Origin: Halorussus marinus | Lineage (GTDB): Archaea > Halobacteriota > Halobacteria > Halobacteriales > Haladaptataceae | Length of the DNA stretch: 64,000 nt | Direction: 5' to 3' | NCBI RefSeq assembly: GCF_004765795.1 | Contig: NZ_SBIV01000003.1 | Location: forward strand, 186,001-250,000 | Shown here: positions 17,683-27,370 of the stretch, piece after piece | Numbering within the stretch: position 1 is the stretch's first letter | Layout: the number at the start of each line of letters is the position of its first letter | Notes under the pieces: generated by a model | Told to the model about the DNA's origin: nothing | Database searches by the model: none | Seen by the model: the letters and a program-made list of their open reading frames with translations, nothing else | Translations under genes and position numbers: made by a program

Positions 17683-19527
17683 ATGGACGGGGACGCGGTT
17701 CGCGAGCGCGCGGCGAAACTGCCGCGCGAGCCGGGGGTGTATCAGTTCCAGACCGTCGAGTCGCCGCGCGACCACGGCGGGACGACCGGGGATCGAGCCG
17801 CCGAGACGGTCGTCTACGTCGGAAAGGCCGTCGACCTGCGCGACCGGGTGCGGTCCTACGCGGATCCGCGGGGCGAGCGCATCCGCCGGATGGTCGAGCG
17901 CGCCGACCGCATCGACTACTCGGTCACCGACACCGAGACGCAGGCGCTGTTGCTCGAGGCCAACCTGATCAAGCGGTTCCAGCCCCGGTACAACGTCCGG
18001 CTCAAGGACGACAAATCGTACCCGCTGGTCCAGCTCACCGACCACGAGTTCCCGCGGATCGAGATCACCCGCGACCCCGACCCGGAGGCGACCGCCCGGC
18101 GGCGGGCCGACGGCGGTGCGACCGCGGCCGACCCGGGCGTCGCCGGCCCCCGGGTGTTCGGGCCGTTCACGGAGAAGACGCGGGTCGAGACGGTCGTGAA
18201 GGCGCTCCGGGAGACCTACGGCGTCCGCGGGTGTTCGGACCACAAGTTCTCGAACCGCGACCGGCCCTGCCTCGATTACGACATCGGACTCTGCACCGCG
18301 CCGTGCACCGGCGAGATCGGTCGCGAGTCGTACCTCGCCGACGTCGAGTCGGTGGTCCGGTTCTTCGAGGGCGAGACCGGCGTGCTCGCCGACCCGCTCG
18401 GCCGCGAGATGGAGCGCGCCGCCGAGAACCGGGAGTTCGAGCGCGCCGCGAACCTCCGAGACCGGCTCGACGCGGTCGAGGGGTTCCACGGCGGCGCGGG
18501 CGAGGCGGTCGCGAGTCGGGGCGACGAGCGGTCGGTCGACGTGCTGGGGGTCGCCTTGGAGGGCGACTCGGCGACCGTCGCGCGCCTCCACAGCGAGTCG
18601 GGCCAGCTGGTCGAGCGCGACCGGTTCGAGGTGAGCGTCCCGGAGGGCGACGCCGACACCCGGGCCGGCGCGGTCCTCTCGGCGTTCGTCCCCCAGTACT
18701 ACGCCGAGCGCGAGCTCCCCGACGCCCTCCTGCTCTCGGAGCGGCCCGACGCCGAGGTGCTCGAGTGGCTCGACCGCGAGGGCGTGGCGGCCCGCGTCCC
18801 GGGCGCGGGACGGGAGGCGACCCTGCTGGATCTCGCGCTGAAGAACGCCCGGCGCGGGGCGAGCGAACCCGACGCGCTGGCGGCGCTCCGGGACGCGCTG
18901 GGCCTCGACGCCGTCCCCCGGCGCATCGAGGGGTTCGACGTGAGCCACGCGCAGGGGACCGCCGCGGTCGGTAGCGACGTCGCCTTCGAGAACGGGAGCG
19001 CCGACAAGTCGGGCTACCGGCGCAAGAAGCTCGACGACCGCAACGACGACTACGCCAACATGTACGATCTGGTGCGATGGCGCGCCGAGCGCGCGCTGGC
19101 GGGCCGCGACGACCGGTCGGACCCCGACCTCCTGCTGATCGACGGCGGGGCGGGCCAGCTCGGGGCGGCCCGCGACGCGCTCGCGGACGCCGGCTGGGAC
19201 GTGCCCGCCATCGCGCTCGCGAAGGACGAGGAGCTGGTCGTGACCCCCGACGCCACGTACGACTGGCCGAGCGACGCGGCCCACCTCCACGTCCTCCAGC
19301 GGGTCCGCGACGAGGCCCACCGGTTCGCGGTCCAGTACCACCAGAGCCTGCGCGACGACATCTCGACCGAACTCGACAACGTGCCGGGCGTCGGTCCCGC
19401 CACCCGCCGCAAGCTCCTCCGGCGGTTCGGGAGCGTCGAGGGGCTCCGGGCGGCCTCGGCGGCCGAGCTCCGGGAGGTCGACGGCGTCGGCGAGAAGACG
19501 GCCGAGACGCTGTTGACGCGGCTGTGA
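17683..19527 (+). CDS. uvrC: UvrABC system protein C (excinuclease)
   Basis: 614 aa. The N-terminal GIY-YIG nuclease domain (GVYQFQ and [17 protein letters not shown], about 19-60) makes the 3' incision. A central UVR segment ([25 protein letters not shown]) contacts UvrB. The RNase H-like domain for the 5' incision includes [10 protein letters not shown] and [12 protein letters not shown]-terminal helix-hairpin-helix pair ([13 protein letters not shown] and [13 protein letters not shown]) binds DNA. This is nucleotide excision repair of bacterial type, a known haloarchaeal acquisition. uvrB lies 1.3 kb downstream on the other strand; uvrA is not in the window. The ATG at 17683 is 9 nt after the preceding stop. 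Confidence 0.97.
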   Translation: MDGDAVRERAAKLPREPGVYQFQTVESPRDHGGTTGDRAAETVVYVGKAVDLRDRVRSYADPRGERIRRMVERADRIDYSVTDTETQALLLEANLIKRFQPRYNVRLKDDKSYPLVQLTDHEFPRIEITRDPDPEATARRRADGGATAADPGVAGPRVFGPFTEKTRVETVVKALRETYGVRGCSDHKFSNRDRPCLDYDIGLCTAPCTGEIGRESYLADVESVVRFFEGETGVLADPLGREMERAAENREFERAANLRDRLDAVEGFHGGAGEAVASRGDERSVDVLGVALEGDSATVARLHSESGQLVERDRFEVSVPEGDADTRAGAVLSAFVPQYYAERELPDALLLSERPDAEVLEWLDREGVAARVPGAGREATLLDLALKNARRGASEPDALAALRDALGLDAVPRRIEGFDVSHAQGTAAVGSDVAFENGSADKSGYRRKKLDDRNDDYANMYDLVRWRAERALAGRDDRSDPDLLLIDGGAGQLGAARDALADAGWDVPAIALAKDEELVVTPDATYDWPSDAAHLHVLQRVRDEAHRFAVQYHQSLRDDISTELDNVPGVGPATRRKLLRRFGSVEGLRAASAAELREVDGVGEKTAETLLTRL

Positions 19528-19644
19528 CTCCGTCGGTCCGGTGGATTCTGCCGGCGTGCGACCGGCGCGTTCCCGATCCGTTCGCGTGTCCGGCCACCGA
19601 CAAGAACGTCAAGCGTTAAGCCGTCGGAGCCTCGAAATGGTGAC

Positions 19645-20829
19645 ATGAACAACCCCTTCTACGAGCTCGGACGACTCTCCGGGCGCGTGGATCTCTCGAC
19701 GGTCGCGGCCGCGGTGATCCTCGTCGTCGGCCTCATCGCCGCGCTCCCCGCGCTCGATCCGATCGCCGTCGCGGGGGTGCTCGCGCTGGCGCTCGCCGCG
19801 GTCGTGGTCGCCAGCGCGGTCGAGATCGTCGGTCCCTACGAGAAGCGCGCGCTGACCGTGTTCGGCGAGTACCGGAAACTGCTGGGGCCGGGGATCAACG
19901 TCGTGCCGCCGTTCGTGAGCGAGACCCACACCTTCGACATGCGGACCCAGATGCTCGACGTCCCCGAACAGGAGGCCATCACGGAGGACAACTCCCCCGT
20001 CACGGCCGACGCGGTCGTCTACATCCGAGTGATGGACGCCGAGCGGGCGTATCTGCAGGTCGAGGACTACCGCGACGCGGTGGCGAACCTCGCCCAGACC
20101 ACCCTCCGGGCGGTGGTCGGCGACATGGAACTCGACGATACGCTCCGCGAGCGCGCCGAGATCAACGCCCGCATCCACGAGGGGCTGGACAAGCCCACCG
20201 ACGAGTGGGGCGTCCGGGTCGAGGCGGTCGAGGTCCAGAAGGTGATGCCGACCCCGACCGTCGTCGACGCGATGGAGCAACAGACCGCCGCCGAGCGCCG
20301 CCGGCGCGCGATGATTCTGGAGGCCCAGGGCGAGCGCCGGAGCGCCATCGAGCGCGCGGAGGGCGAGAAGGCCGCGAACGTCGTCCGGGCGCAGGGCGAA
20401 AAGCAGAGCCGGATCCTCGAAGCCCAGGGCGACGCCGTCTCGACGGTCCTGCGCGCGAAGTCCGCCGAGTCGATGGGCGAGCGCGCGATCATCGACAAGG
20501 GGATGGAGACCCTCGACGCCATCGGACAGGGCGAGTCGACCACGTTCGTGCTCCCGCAGGAACTCTCGTCGCTCGTCGGTCGCTACGGCAAGCACCTCAC
20601 CGGTAGCGACGTGAGCGCGGGCGGGTCGTCGCTCGACAGCCTCGACTTCGACGCCGAGACCGAGGAACTGCTCGGGCTCGACGACGTCGAGGCGATGGCG
20701 GCCGCGGACTTCGAGAACCTCGACGATATCGAGGTCGAGGAGATGGAGACCGAAGCGATGGAGACCGAGGAGATGGAGACCGAAGCGATGGAGTCCGAGG
20801 ACCTCGAAGCCACCGAGTCGAACGACTGA
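19645..20829 (+). CDS. SPFH/band 7 (stomatin-like) membrane protein
   Basis: 394 aa. Two N-terminal hydrophobic stretches (about 20-36 and 42-60) anchor it, followed by the band 7 domain from VEIVGPYEKRALTVFGEYRKLLGPG to about 230, then a long charged coiled coil (MEQQTAAERRRRAMILEAQGERRSAIERAEGEK) typical of stomatins and HflK-like proteins. Such proteins oligomerise into membrane microdomains and often associate with NfeD or FtsH-type proteases; neither is next to it here. The C-terminal tail is an acidic pentapeptide repeat (positions 20743-20802). CGTTAAGCC about 28 nt before the ATG is a likely TATA box. Its stop is separated by one base from the uvrB stop. Confidence 0.9.
   Translation: MNNPFYELGRLSGRVDLSTVAAAVILVVGLIAALPALDPIAVAGVLALALAAVVVASAVEIVGPYEKRALTVFGEYRKLLGPGINVVPPFVSETHTFDMRTQMLDVPEQEAITEDNSPVTADAVVYIRVMDAERAYLQVEDYRDAVANLAQTTLRAVVGDMELDDTLRERAEINARIHEGLDKPTDEWGVRVEAVEVQKVMPTPTVVDAMEQQTAAERRRRAMILEAQGERRSAIERAEGEKAANVVRAQGEKQSRILEAQGDAVSTVLRAKSAESMGERAIIDKGMETLDAIGQGESTTFVLPQELSSLVGRYGKHLTGSDVSAGGSSLDSLDFDAETEELLGLDDVEAMAAADFENLDDIEVEEMETEAMETEEMETEAMESEDLEATESND
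20743..20802 (+). repeat. Four-copy 15-bp tandem repeat in the stomatin-like gene tail
   Basis: Four units encode METEA, METEE, METEA and MESED. The DNA copies differ at only a few positions. It gives the protein a flexible, acidic C-terminus and is a place where copy number could vary by slippage. Confidence 0.8.
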
Positions 20830-20830
20830 C

Positions 20831-22897
20831 TCAGAACTCGGCGTCGGGTTCGGGCACGCCGCCCTCGCCGTCGACCTCCACGTCCACGTCGAACTCCTCG
20901 CGGAGCTCGCGGATCTTGTCCCGGATGTCGGCCGCGAGTTCGAACTCAAGGTTGTTGGCGGCCTCGTTCATGCGGTCTTCGAGCTCCTCGATCCGGCGGG
21001 CGGCCTCGTCGTCGGTCTCGGGGTCGCCCGAGGCGACGCCGCCGGTGTCGGTCTTGCTCCCCGGGAGGTTCGCCTCCGAGACCGCCTTGTCGATGGTCGT
21101 CGCCTCGTAGCCGTGTTCCTCGTTGTACTCGCGTTGGATCTGGCGGCGGCGCTGGGTCTCCTCGATGGCCGCGGCCATCGCGTCGGTCGTCTCGTCGGCG
21201 TACAGCACCACCTCGCCGTTGACGTTCCGGGCGGCCCGCCCCATCGTCTGGACGAGCGAGGTCTCCGAGCGCAAAAAGCCCTGCTGGTCGGCGTCGAGGA
21301 TCGCGACCAGACTCACCTCGGGGATGTCGAGCCCCTCCCGGAGGAGGTTGATGCCCACGAGCACGTCGAACTCTCCGAGCCGTAGCCCCCGGACCAGCTC
21401 GTGGCGTTCGAGGGTGTCGGTCTCGTCGTGCATGTACTCGACCGCGACGCCGGCCTCTTCGAGGTACTCGGTGAGGTCCTCGGCCATTCGCTTGGTGAGC
21501 GTGGTCACGAGCACGCGCTCGTCGCGCTCGACCCGGGCGTCGATCCGGTCCATCAGGTCGTCGATCTGGCCGGTCGCGTCGGCGACCTCGACCTTCGGGT
21601 CGACGAGGTGGGTCGGTCGGACGATCTGCTCGACGATCCGGTCGCTCTGCTCGCGCTCGTAGTCGGCGGGGGTCGCCGAGACGTAGAGGGTCTTGTCGGT
21701 CTTCGCCTCGAACTCCTCGAACGACAGCGGGCGGTTGTCGTAGGCGGTCGGGAGTCGGAAGCCGTTGCCGACCAGCGACTCCTTCCGGGACTTGTCGCCC
21801 GCGAGCTGGCCCTTGATCTGGGGGACCGTCTGGTGGGATTCGTCGATGACGGTGAGAAAGTCGTCGGGGAAGTAATCGAGGAGCGTGAACGGCGCGTCGC
21901 CGGGCTCGCGGTCCGAGAGGTACACCGAGTAGTTCTCGATGCCCGAGCAGTAGCCGGCCTCCCGCATCATCTCAAGATCGAACGTGGTCCGTTCCTCGAT
22001 CCGCTGGGCGGCCACGAGGTCGTCGTTGCGCTCGAAGTACCGAACGCGGTCGTCGAGGTCGGCCTCGATCTCGGCGATGGCCTCCTCCATCGTCTGTTCG
22101 GGGATCGAGTAGTGCTCGCCGGGGTGGACCAGCACGGCCGACTCCCGGGAGACCACCTCGCCTTCGAGGGGGTCGACTTTCAGCATGCGGTCGATCTCGT
22201 CGCCCCACAGTTCGACGCGCACCGCGTACCGGCCGTACATCGGGAAGATTTCGACGGTGTCGCCCCGGACCCGGAACGTCCCCTGCGTGAAGTCGACGTC
22301 GTTGCGCTCGTAGTTGAGGTCGACCAGCTTCGCGAGCAGTTCGTCGCGGCCGATCTCGTCGCCGACTTCGAGCCGGAGGCTCATCTCCTCGTAGTTTCCC
22401 GGGTCGCCGAGCCCGTAGATCGCCGAGACCGACGCCACGACGATCACGTCGTCGCGGGTCAAAAGCGACCGGGTCGCCGAGTGGCGCAGGCGGTCGATCT
22501 CCTCGTTGATCGAGGCGTCTTTCTCGATGTACTTGTCGGTCTGCTCGACATAGGCCTCAGGCTGGTAGTAGTCGTAGTAGGAGACGAAGTACTCGACGGC
22601 GTTGTCCGGAAAGAGATTCCGGAACTCCTCGTAGAGCTGGGCGGCGAGCGTCTTGTTGTGGGCGATCACGAGGGTGGGCGTCTGGATCTCCTCGACCACC
22701 CACGAGACGGTGTTGGTCTTGCCCGACCCCGTCACCCCGAGCAGGGTCTGTTTGTCCATTCCCGCCTCGAACCCCGCCGCCAACTGCTGGATGGCGTCGG
22801 GCTGGTCGCCCGCGGGGTCGAAGGGAGCGTCGACCCGGAACTCGGTTTCGGCCTCGGGTCTGTCGGGCGAAAGCGGCCCGGAGTCGGCGTCGCTCAT
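20831..22897 (-). CDS. uvrB: UvrABC system protein B (excinuclease)
   Basis: 688 aa, full length. Walker [11 protein letters not shown] (about 55-64), the beta-hairpin region [16 protein letters not shown] that pries open damaged [19 protein letters not shown], the helicase motif [11 protein letters not shown], the [13 protein letters not shown] motif V region and a C-terminal UVR domain ([28 protein letters not shown]) that binds UvrC are all present. It loads at lesions with UvrA and positions UvrC. On the minus strand GGGTAAAGTAGC lies about 30-40 nt before the ATG as a candidate promoter. It is convergent with the stomatin-like gene with one base between the stops. Confidence 0.97.
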   Translation of the reverse strand: MSDADSGPLSPDRPEAETEFRVDAPFDPAGDQPDAIQQLAAGFEAGMDKQTLLGVTGSGKTNTVSWVVEEIQTPTLVIAHNKTLAAQLYEEFRNLFPDNAVEYFVSYYDYYQPEAYVEQTDKYIEKDASINEEIDRLRHSATRSLLTRDDVIVVASVSAIYGLGDPGNYEEMSLRLEVGDEIGRDELLAKLVDLNYERNDVDFTQGTFRVRGDTVEIFPMYGRYAVRVELWGDEIDRMLKVDPLEGEVVSRESAVLVHPGEHYSIPEQTMEEAIAEIEADLDDRVRYFERNDDLVAAQRIEERTTFDLEMMREAGYCSGIENYSVYLSDREPGDAPFTLLDYFPDDFLTVIDESHQTVPQIKGQLAGDKSRKESLVGNGFRLPTAYDNRPLSFEEFEAKTDKTLYVSATPADYEREQSDRIVEQIVRPTHLVDPKVEVADATGQIDDLMDRIDARVERDERVLVTTLTKRMAEDLTEYLEEAGVAVEYMHDETDTLERHELVRGLRLGEFDVLVGINLLREGLDIPEVSLVAILDADQQGFLRSETSLVQTMGRAARNVNGEVVLYADETTDAMAAAIEETQRRRQIQREYNEEHGYEATTIDKAVSEANLPGSKTDTGGVASGDPETDDEAARRIEELEDRMNEAANNLEFELAADIRDKIRELREEFDVDVEVDGEGGVPEPDAEF

Positions 22898-23398
22898 TGT
22901 GTCCCGTGGTAGGGGTCGAAGCTACTTTACCCCCTCGTCGCGAGCTTCGATCGCCGATTCCGACCGGCCCGAGCGGCCGAACGGACCTGTCGGCGAGCCC
23001 GCAAAATGCGGTGTGTTCACAGTAAGCGTCCGTCGGTCGCCCGGACCTATCAACGCGCCGACCCACGAACGCGCCGACGCTGGCGCCGAGCGAAATCGGG
23101 AACTCCCCGTTACTCGGCCGATCCGAGGCGCGCCCGAATCTCGGACCGCTGGGACGTCTCGCGACCGGTGGCGCCGTCGCTCGCTCGCCCCCGAGACCGA
23201 CCGGTGTTTTGGCCGTCGTCGTGTGCGGATAAGCCGACCCAAACGCCCGAAAACGAGGCGTTGTGATCGCTATCGTCTGTGCGGATTTCGGAAACGTCAG
23301 CTTCCGTTCGTGAAGCTCGGTTAATCCGGTTGAATCGGCGGATAGCGACGCTCGGGTTCAAATGGAACCGGGTATTCAAAATGTCGTGGAGAGAAGAG
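22898..23398. other. Intergenic region between uvrB and the modular Tat protein
   Basis: About 500 bp between divergent genes. At the uvrB side there is a TATA-like GTAAAGTAGC (minus strand, near 22930). At the other end GGTATTCAAAA (23371-23381) sits about 24 nt before the ATG at 23399. Between them I see two copies of TGTGCGGAT (near 23222 and 23278) and open frames that are Arg/Pro/Ser rich without haloarchaeal acidic bias, so I call no gene. No tRNA-like cloverleaf was found on reading. Confidence 0.5.
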
Positions 23399-24325
23399 AT
23401 GACTGACCCAGACGGAGAGAACGGGCGGATGTATCGACGCACTGTACTGAAAGGCACGGCGGCCGCCGGACTGTTCGGCCTGACCGGCGTCGCGAGCGCG
23501 AGCGACTACCGGGAGGTCACGTTCACGTCGGCCGACGACGACCTGTTCGAGTACAAGGTGAAAGTGAGCGGCAAGATGAAACGCGGCGGCACCTACGAGA
23601 GCGACCCCGGCGACGAGGTCGGCCACGACTACGCGCACGGCCGGTGTGCCGAGGGCCGAAGCGACAGCTTCCTCTGGACCGGCGAGATCGTCGACCTCCA
23701 GCTGAGCGGTCGCGGCAAGGTGTACGTCGACGGCGAGCTGGTCGAAGACACGACCGGCGAGAAAGACCACGACGGCGGCGACGACAAAGACGACCACGAC
23801 GGGAAGACCCGCGAGGTCACCTTCACCTCGGTCAGCGACGAGATATTCCGGTACCGCGTCGAGGTGTCGGGCAAGATGATGCGCGGCGGCACCTACGAGA
23901 GCGACCCCGGCGACGAGGTCGGCGACAACTACGCGAACGGACGCGCCGCCGACGGCCGGAGCGACAGCTTCCTCTGGACCGGCGAAGTCGTCGAGCTCAA
24001 GGTCGGCGGTCCCGGGAAGGTGTACGTCGACGGCGAACTGGTCGAGGACACGACGACCGACGGCGACCTCTCGAAGGAGGTCATCGTCTCGAACCCCGGC
24101 TCCGACGAGCTCAGAGAGTACACGCTCCGCGTGACCGGCGACGCTCGGATGCTCGAGCCCGACGAGGACTTCCCGCCCGCCGACGACGAGATCGTCGATC
24201 TCGACGGCGGCGGCGCTCGGATCGAGGGCGCGGTCAGCACGGGCGACGACCGGTTCGCCTTCTCGGGTGATCTCATCCGGGAGAACGTCCCCGACGGCGT
24301 CCAGATAGACGTCAGAAACCGGTAA
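23399..24325 (+). CDS. Tat-exported protein of three tandem modules, function unknown
   Basis: 308 aa. The signal YRRTVLKGTAAAGLFGLTGVASA is of Tat type without a lipobox cysteine, so the mature protein is probably released. Two modules of about 80-100 residues follow, each starting REVTFTS, containing the shared core RGGTYESDPGDEVG, then SDSFLWTGE and ending GKVYVDGELVEDTT. A third, shorter module (KEVIVSNPGSDELREYTLRVTG to the end) is diverged. The first two are linked by a His/Asp/Lys-rich spacer (DHDGGDDKDDHDG). Start: ATG 23399, preceded by GGAG at 23388-23391 and a TATA-like element about 24 nt upstream; ATG 23381 and 23429 are alternatives. No family recognised; a surface or adhesive role is a guess. 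Confidence 0.75.
   Translation: MTDPDGENGRMYRRTVLKGTAAAGLFGLTGVASASDYREVTFTSADDDLFEYKVKVSGKMKRGGTYESDPGDEVGHDYAHGRCAEGRSDSFLWTGEIVDLQLSGRGKVYVDGELVEDTTGEKDHDGGDDKDDHDGKTREVTFTSVSDEIFRYRVEVSGKMMRGGTYESDPGDEVGDNYANGRAADGRSDSFLWTGEVVELKVGGPGKVYVDGELVEDTTTDGDLSKEVIVSNPGSDELREYTLRVTGDARMLEPDEDFPPADDEIVDLDGGGARIEGAVSTGDDRFAFSGDLIRENVPDGVQIDVRNR
23500..24060 (+). repeat. 300-bp direct duplication inside the Tat-exported protein gene
   Basis: The two modules repeat with a period of 300 bp (100 codons). The stretch beginning near 23582 and its copy near 23882 are identical over roughly 40 bases that encode RGGTYESDPGDEVG. Flanking parts differ more, including at amino acid level. Confidence 0.75.
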
Positions 24326-24373
24326 TCAGACCGGAGTCGATCGACCGTACCGGGCGGTGACGACCGCCGGCGT

Positions 24374-25003
24374 TCAACAGACCGGTTTCGGGTTCACGCC
24401 CATTCCTTCTAGGGTGTCGGTGTACTCCTCGTAGGCCGCCTGTATCGCACCGGTCGCGGCGTCCAGCGCGCGGTCGTACTCCGCGTCGGACTCACAGACA
24501 GCCGCGAGGAGCTCGCGACCCCGCGCCAACTGCTCGTCGAGGTCCTCGCCCAGCTCTCGGAACAGCCCCGCGGTCTGGGGGTCGGCCTGCCCGACGAAGA
24601 AGCCGACCATCTGCTCTTTGGACTTCTCGCTGGCGAGCGTCCGGCCGAGAAAGCCGCCGACGCGGGCCGGATCGGCGTCGAGGCTCCGGAGGTACTCGTG
24701 GATCGCGGGCGTCTCGTCGGGGTGGTGGTCGGCGTCGAGCTCGCCGGCGACCCGGTCGTAGTGGGCCCGCTCCTGCTCGGCGAACGCCTCGAAGGCCTCC
24801 CGGACCCGCTCGCCGTCGGCGTCGTCGGCCCACCCTCCGAACGTCTCGGCGGCGGCGTGCTCGGCGTCGGCGGCGGCTCCGAACACCTCCTCGGCGTCCA
24901 TCTCGCCCGCGGTCTCGGCGTACAGCGCTTTCGAGGAGCCGAGCCGGGAGAGAGCGGTCTCGTTGTCGTCGCGCACGGCGTCGAGGAACTCGTCGGGATT
25001 CAT
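24374..25003 (-). CDS. Ferritin-like/rubrerythrin-type helical protein
   Basis: 209 aa, almost wholly helical and very acidic. It looks like a four-helix bundle of rubrerythrin type: DAEHAAAETF (47-56), EQERAHYDRV with an ExxH pair (Glu78, His81), and later acidic helices (FRELGEDLDEQLARGRELL). The set of di-iron ligands is not complete by eye, so it may be a structural relative without iron chemistry. The last residues are KPVC. Start ATG at 25003 (MNPDEFLDAV); the frame extends upstream without support. It ends about 50 nt from the end of the convergent modular protein gene. Confidence 0.65.
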   Translation of the reverse strand: MNPDEFLDAVRDDNETALSRLGSSKALYAETAGEMDAEEVFGAAADAEHAAAETFGGWADDADGERVREAFEAFAEQERAHYDRVAGELDADHHPDETPAIHEYLRSLDADPARVGGFLGRTLASEKSKEQMVGFFVGQADPQTAGLFRELGEDLDEQLARGRELLAAVCESDAEYDRALDAATGAIQAAYEEYTDTLEGMGVNPKPVC

Positions 25004-25053
25004 GGCCGGGAGTACGGAAGCCGGCCGCTTGTAAGTAGCGACGCCGGCGAGGG

Positions 25054-26163
25054 TCACATCGCGGCGTCGAGCCGGAGCGCGACCACGCCGCCGTCGGCGT
25101 CGTCGGGGAACGACAGCGTCCCGCCGAGAGACTCAACCACCCACTTGGCCTGCCAGAGACCGAAGCCGCTGCCGTGTTCGAGCTGAGTCAGCGCCCGGTC
25201 GCCGGCGACCACCGCGGCCTCGTCGTCGGGGATGCCCGGGCCGTTGTCCTCGATCCGGACCGTCACGCGGTCGTGGGTCTGTCGGGCGGAGATCGCGACC
25301 CGCGGCGTCTCGGCGTCGGTGTGCTGGACGGCGTTCTCGACGACGCTTCCGAGCGCCCGCCGGAACTGGTCGTTGGCCGCCGCCGCGAGCCCGGTCGGGA
25401 CGTCGACGTCGATCTCGGCGTCCGGGTGGGCCTCGCGGAACTCGGCCGCGATCTCCTCGGCGAGCGGCGCGAGCGCGACCGGCCGGGTCTCGGGGCTGTC
25501 GGCCTCGATGGTCTCCTGAATCCGGGCGACCTTGTCGTACATCGACCCGAGCGAGTCGGCCTTCCCGTGGACTCTGTGGGCGGCCTCGGCGAGCTGGGGG
25601 TCCTCGACGTCGGTCGCGAGCTTCTCGGCGTACCCCGTGAGCACCTGCGCGTCGTTCCGGAGGTTGTGGCGGATGAGCCTGTTGAGCACCGCGGTCTTCT
25701 CGCGTTCGGTGGCGAGGTCCTCGGCCCGGATCCGGCGCACGTCGTTGACGCCGATGATGACGTGGGCGGCCGTGCTCACGCCTAACACCGTCGCGATCAC
25801 GAACGGCGGGACCGTCACGGACCGGTAGAGAGAGACTAACCCGAGCACGGAGCCGAGGACGAGCACGCCGAGGGTGTTCCACGCCGCGATGCGGAGCGTG
25901 TTCTTGGTCGTGAAGTCGGCCCGATAGATCAGATAGCTCGCGGCCACGAGCACGATCGAGACCACCGACCCGACCCCCGCGAGCACGAGTTCGATCGTCG
26001 AGGTCGGCGAGGCGATAAGCCGGCTCACGTTCGGGATGAGGAGGACGAACCCCGTGAGTCCGATGACGGCGCTGGCGACCGCACGGCGGAGATCGCGTCG
26101 CAGTCCGCCCGCTCGGGGGTCGGTCACCAGCGGCCCGCCGACGAGTTCACCGGGAGATACCAT
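25054..26163 (-). CDS. Membrane histidine kinase
   Basis: 369 aa. Four hydrophobic segments (about 30-47, 57-80, 95-113, 118-138) form a membrane sensor with short loops. A haloarchaeal-style H-box follows: LNRLIRHNLRNDAQV with phosphoacceptor His166. The ATPase domain has the N-box VENAVQHTD, G1 IEDNGPGIPDDE and the G2-like region GSGFGLWQAKWVVESLGG. No response regulator is adjacent, which is usual for haloarchaeal kinases. The ligand or signal is unknown; with so little outside the membrane, it may sense a membrane or intramembrane cue. The ATG is preceded by minus-strand GGCTTTAGTTAG as a candidate TATA box. Confidence 0.88.
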   Translation of the reverse strand: MVSPGELVGGPLVTDPRAGGLRRDLRRAVASAVIGLTGFVLLIPNVSRLIASPTSTIELVLAGVGSVVSIVLVAASYLIYRADFTTKNTLRIAAWNTLGVLVLGSVLGLVSLYRSVTVPPFVIATVLGVSTAAHVIIGVNDVRRIRAEDLATEREKTAVLNRLIRHNLRNDAQVLTGYAEKLATDVEDPQLAEAAHRVHGKADSLGSMYDKVARIQETIEADSPETRPVALAPLAEEIAAEFREAHPDAEIDVDVPTGLAAAANDQFRRALGSVVENAVQHTDAETPRVAISARQTHDRVTVRIEDNGPGIPDDEAAVVAGDRALTQLEHGSGFGLWQAKWVVESLGGTLSFPDDADGGVVALRLDAAM

Positions 26164-26279
26164 TCACCGGCTTGATTCGTCTAACTAAAGCCACATAACT
26201 CCGTCGTTACCTCTCCTCTCTGTGTCACGTAGGCGAACGTCAAAACGGGGCGGTCGTGGCTACGGCGCGAGGCGAGCGC

Positions 26280-27140
26280 CTACTCGCCGGTCTCGATCGG
26301 CGCGTCCACGAGGTTGCCCCACTCGGTCCAGGACCCGTCGTAGTTGACGGTGTCCTCGTAGCCGAGCAGTTCGTGGAGCGCGAACCACGCGACCGACGAC
26401 CGCTCGCCGATCCGGCAGTACGCGACGGTGGTGCCCTCGCCGTCGATGCCCTCGTCGGCGTAGAGATCTTCGAGTTCCTCGCGGGTCTTGAACGTGCCGT
26501 CGTCGTTGGTCACCGCGGCCCACGAGATGTTTTTCGCGCCGGGGATGTGGCCGCCGCGCTGGGCGGTCTCCTGGAGTCCCGGCGGCGCGAGCACCTCGCC
26601 GCTGTACTCCTCGGGCGACCGGACGTCGACGAGCGGGACGCCCCGGTCGATCGCCTTCTCGACGTCGTCGCGGTAGGCCCGGATCGACTCGCGCGGCCCC
26701 GCGGCGTCGTAGGACTGCTCGGAGAACGACGGCACCTCGTCGGTGGTCGGGTAGTCGTTCTCGACCCAGTACTCGCGGCCGCCGTCGAGCAGTCGCACGT
26801 CGTCGTGGCCGTAGTACTTGAACTGCCAGTAGGCGTAGGCCGCGAACCAGTTCGAGTTGTCGCCGTAGAGGACCACCGTCGAGTCCTCGGTGATGCCGTG
26901 GCTCCCGAGCAGGTCCTCGAAGTCGCCCTTCTCGAGGATGTCGCGCTGGGTCTGGTCCTGGAGCTGGGTCTCCCAGTTGAACCCGATCGCGCCGGGCGCG
27001 TGGGCCTCCTCGTAGGCCTCGGTGTCCACGTCGACCTCGACGAGTCGGTACTCGGGGTCGTCGCTCTGGAACTCCTCCAGTCGGTCTTCGGCCCAGTCGG
27101 CCGAGACCAGCACGTCGTTCGCGTACGCTGTCTCGCTCAT
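26280..27140 (-). CDS. tssA: Thiosulfate sulfurtransferase (tandem rhodanese)
   Basis: 286 aa with two rhodanese domains. The N-terminal domain (about 1-130) is inactive, with Asp94-Asn95 (LYGDNSNW) where the cysteine loop would be. The C-terminal domain has Cys242 in AYCRIGERSS, the active-site loop that carries the persulfide. The CH2-type strands LVEVDVDTEAYEEAHAPGA and LVDVRSPEEYSG mark each domain. It transfers sulfane sulfur from thiosulfate or similar donors to thiophilic acceptors. It is divergently arranged with a second tandem rhodanese 230 nt away. A minus-strand AACTAAACG about 30 nt before the ATG is a likely TATA box. Confidence 0.9.
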   Translation of the reverse strand: MSETAYANDVLVSADWAEDRLEEFQSDDPEYRLVEVDVDTEAYEEAHAPGAIGFNWETQLQDQTQRDILEKGDFEDLLGSHGITEDSTVVLYGDNSNWFAAYAYWQFKYYGHDDVRLLDGGREYWVENDYPTTDEVPSFSEQSYDAAGPRESIRAYRDDVEKAIDRGVPLVDVRSPEEYSGEVLAPPGLQETAQRGGHIPGAKNISWAAVTNDDGTFKTREELEDLYADEGIDGEGTTVAYCRIGERSSVAWFALHELLGYEDTVNYDGSWTEWGNLVDAPIETGE

Positions 27141-27340
27141 ACAGTATCGTGTAGGAGCGCCTCACGTTTAGTTCTGGTAGCTACGGTAGGTACCGCCAAC
27201 TGTCGTCTCTCCCGGAACTTCTTGCCGGTTGTCGCGGGAACGGCCGTTCGTTTTCTACACCCGATACGTTCGGCGGCCCCGGAGTCGGCAATTACTGCCG
27301 GCGTCTACGACCCCTCGCGAGTCTGCCCGGAACCGGACGC

Positions 27341-27348
27341 CTATACTC
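27341..27348 (+). promoter_or_regulatory. TATA box of the second rhodanese gene
   Basis: CTATACTC, 23-30 nt before the ATG at 27371; predicts a leaderless transcript. Confidence 0.6.
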
Positions 27349-27370
27349 GCGGAGTCCCAACTCGGAGCCG

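Noticed and set aside
23340-23380. T-loop-like GGGTTCAAATGG that might belong to a tRNA gene
   Set aside because: The stem partners and acceptor arms do not fit; GTTCAAATGGAAC is only a short symmetric stretch.
22922-23398. Several open frames in the space between uvrB and the modular protein gene
   Set aside because: They are basic, Arg/Ser/Pro-rich and lack ribosome-site or promoter support at sensible spacing.
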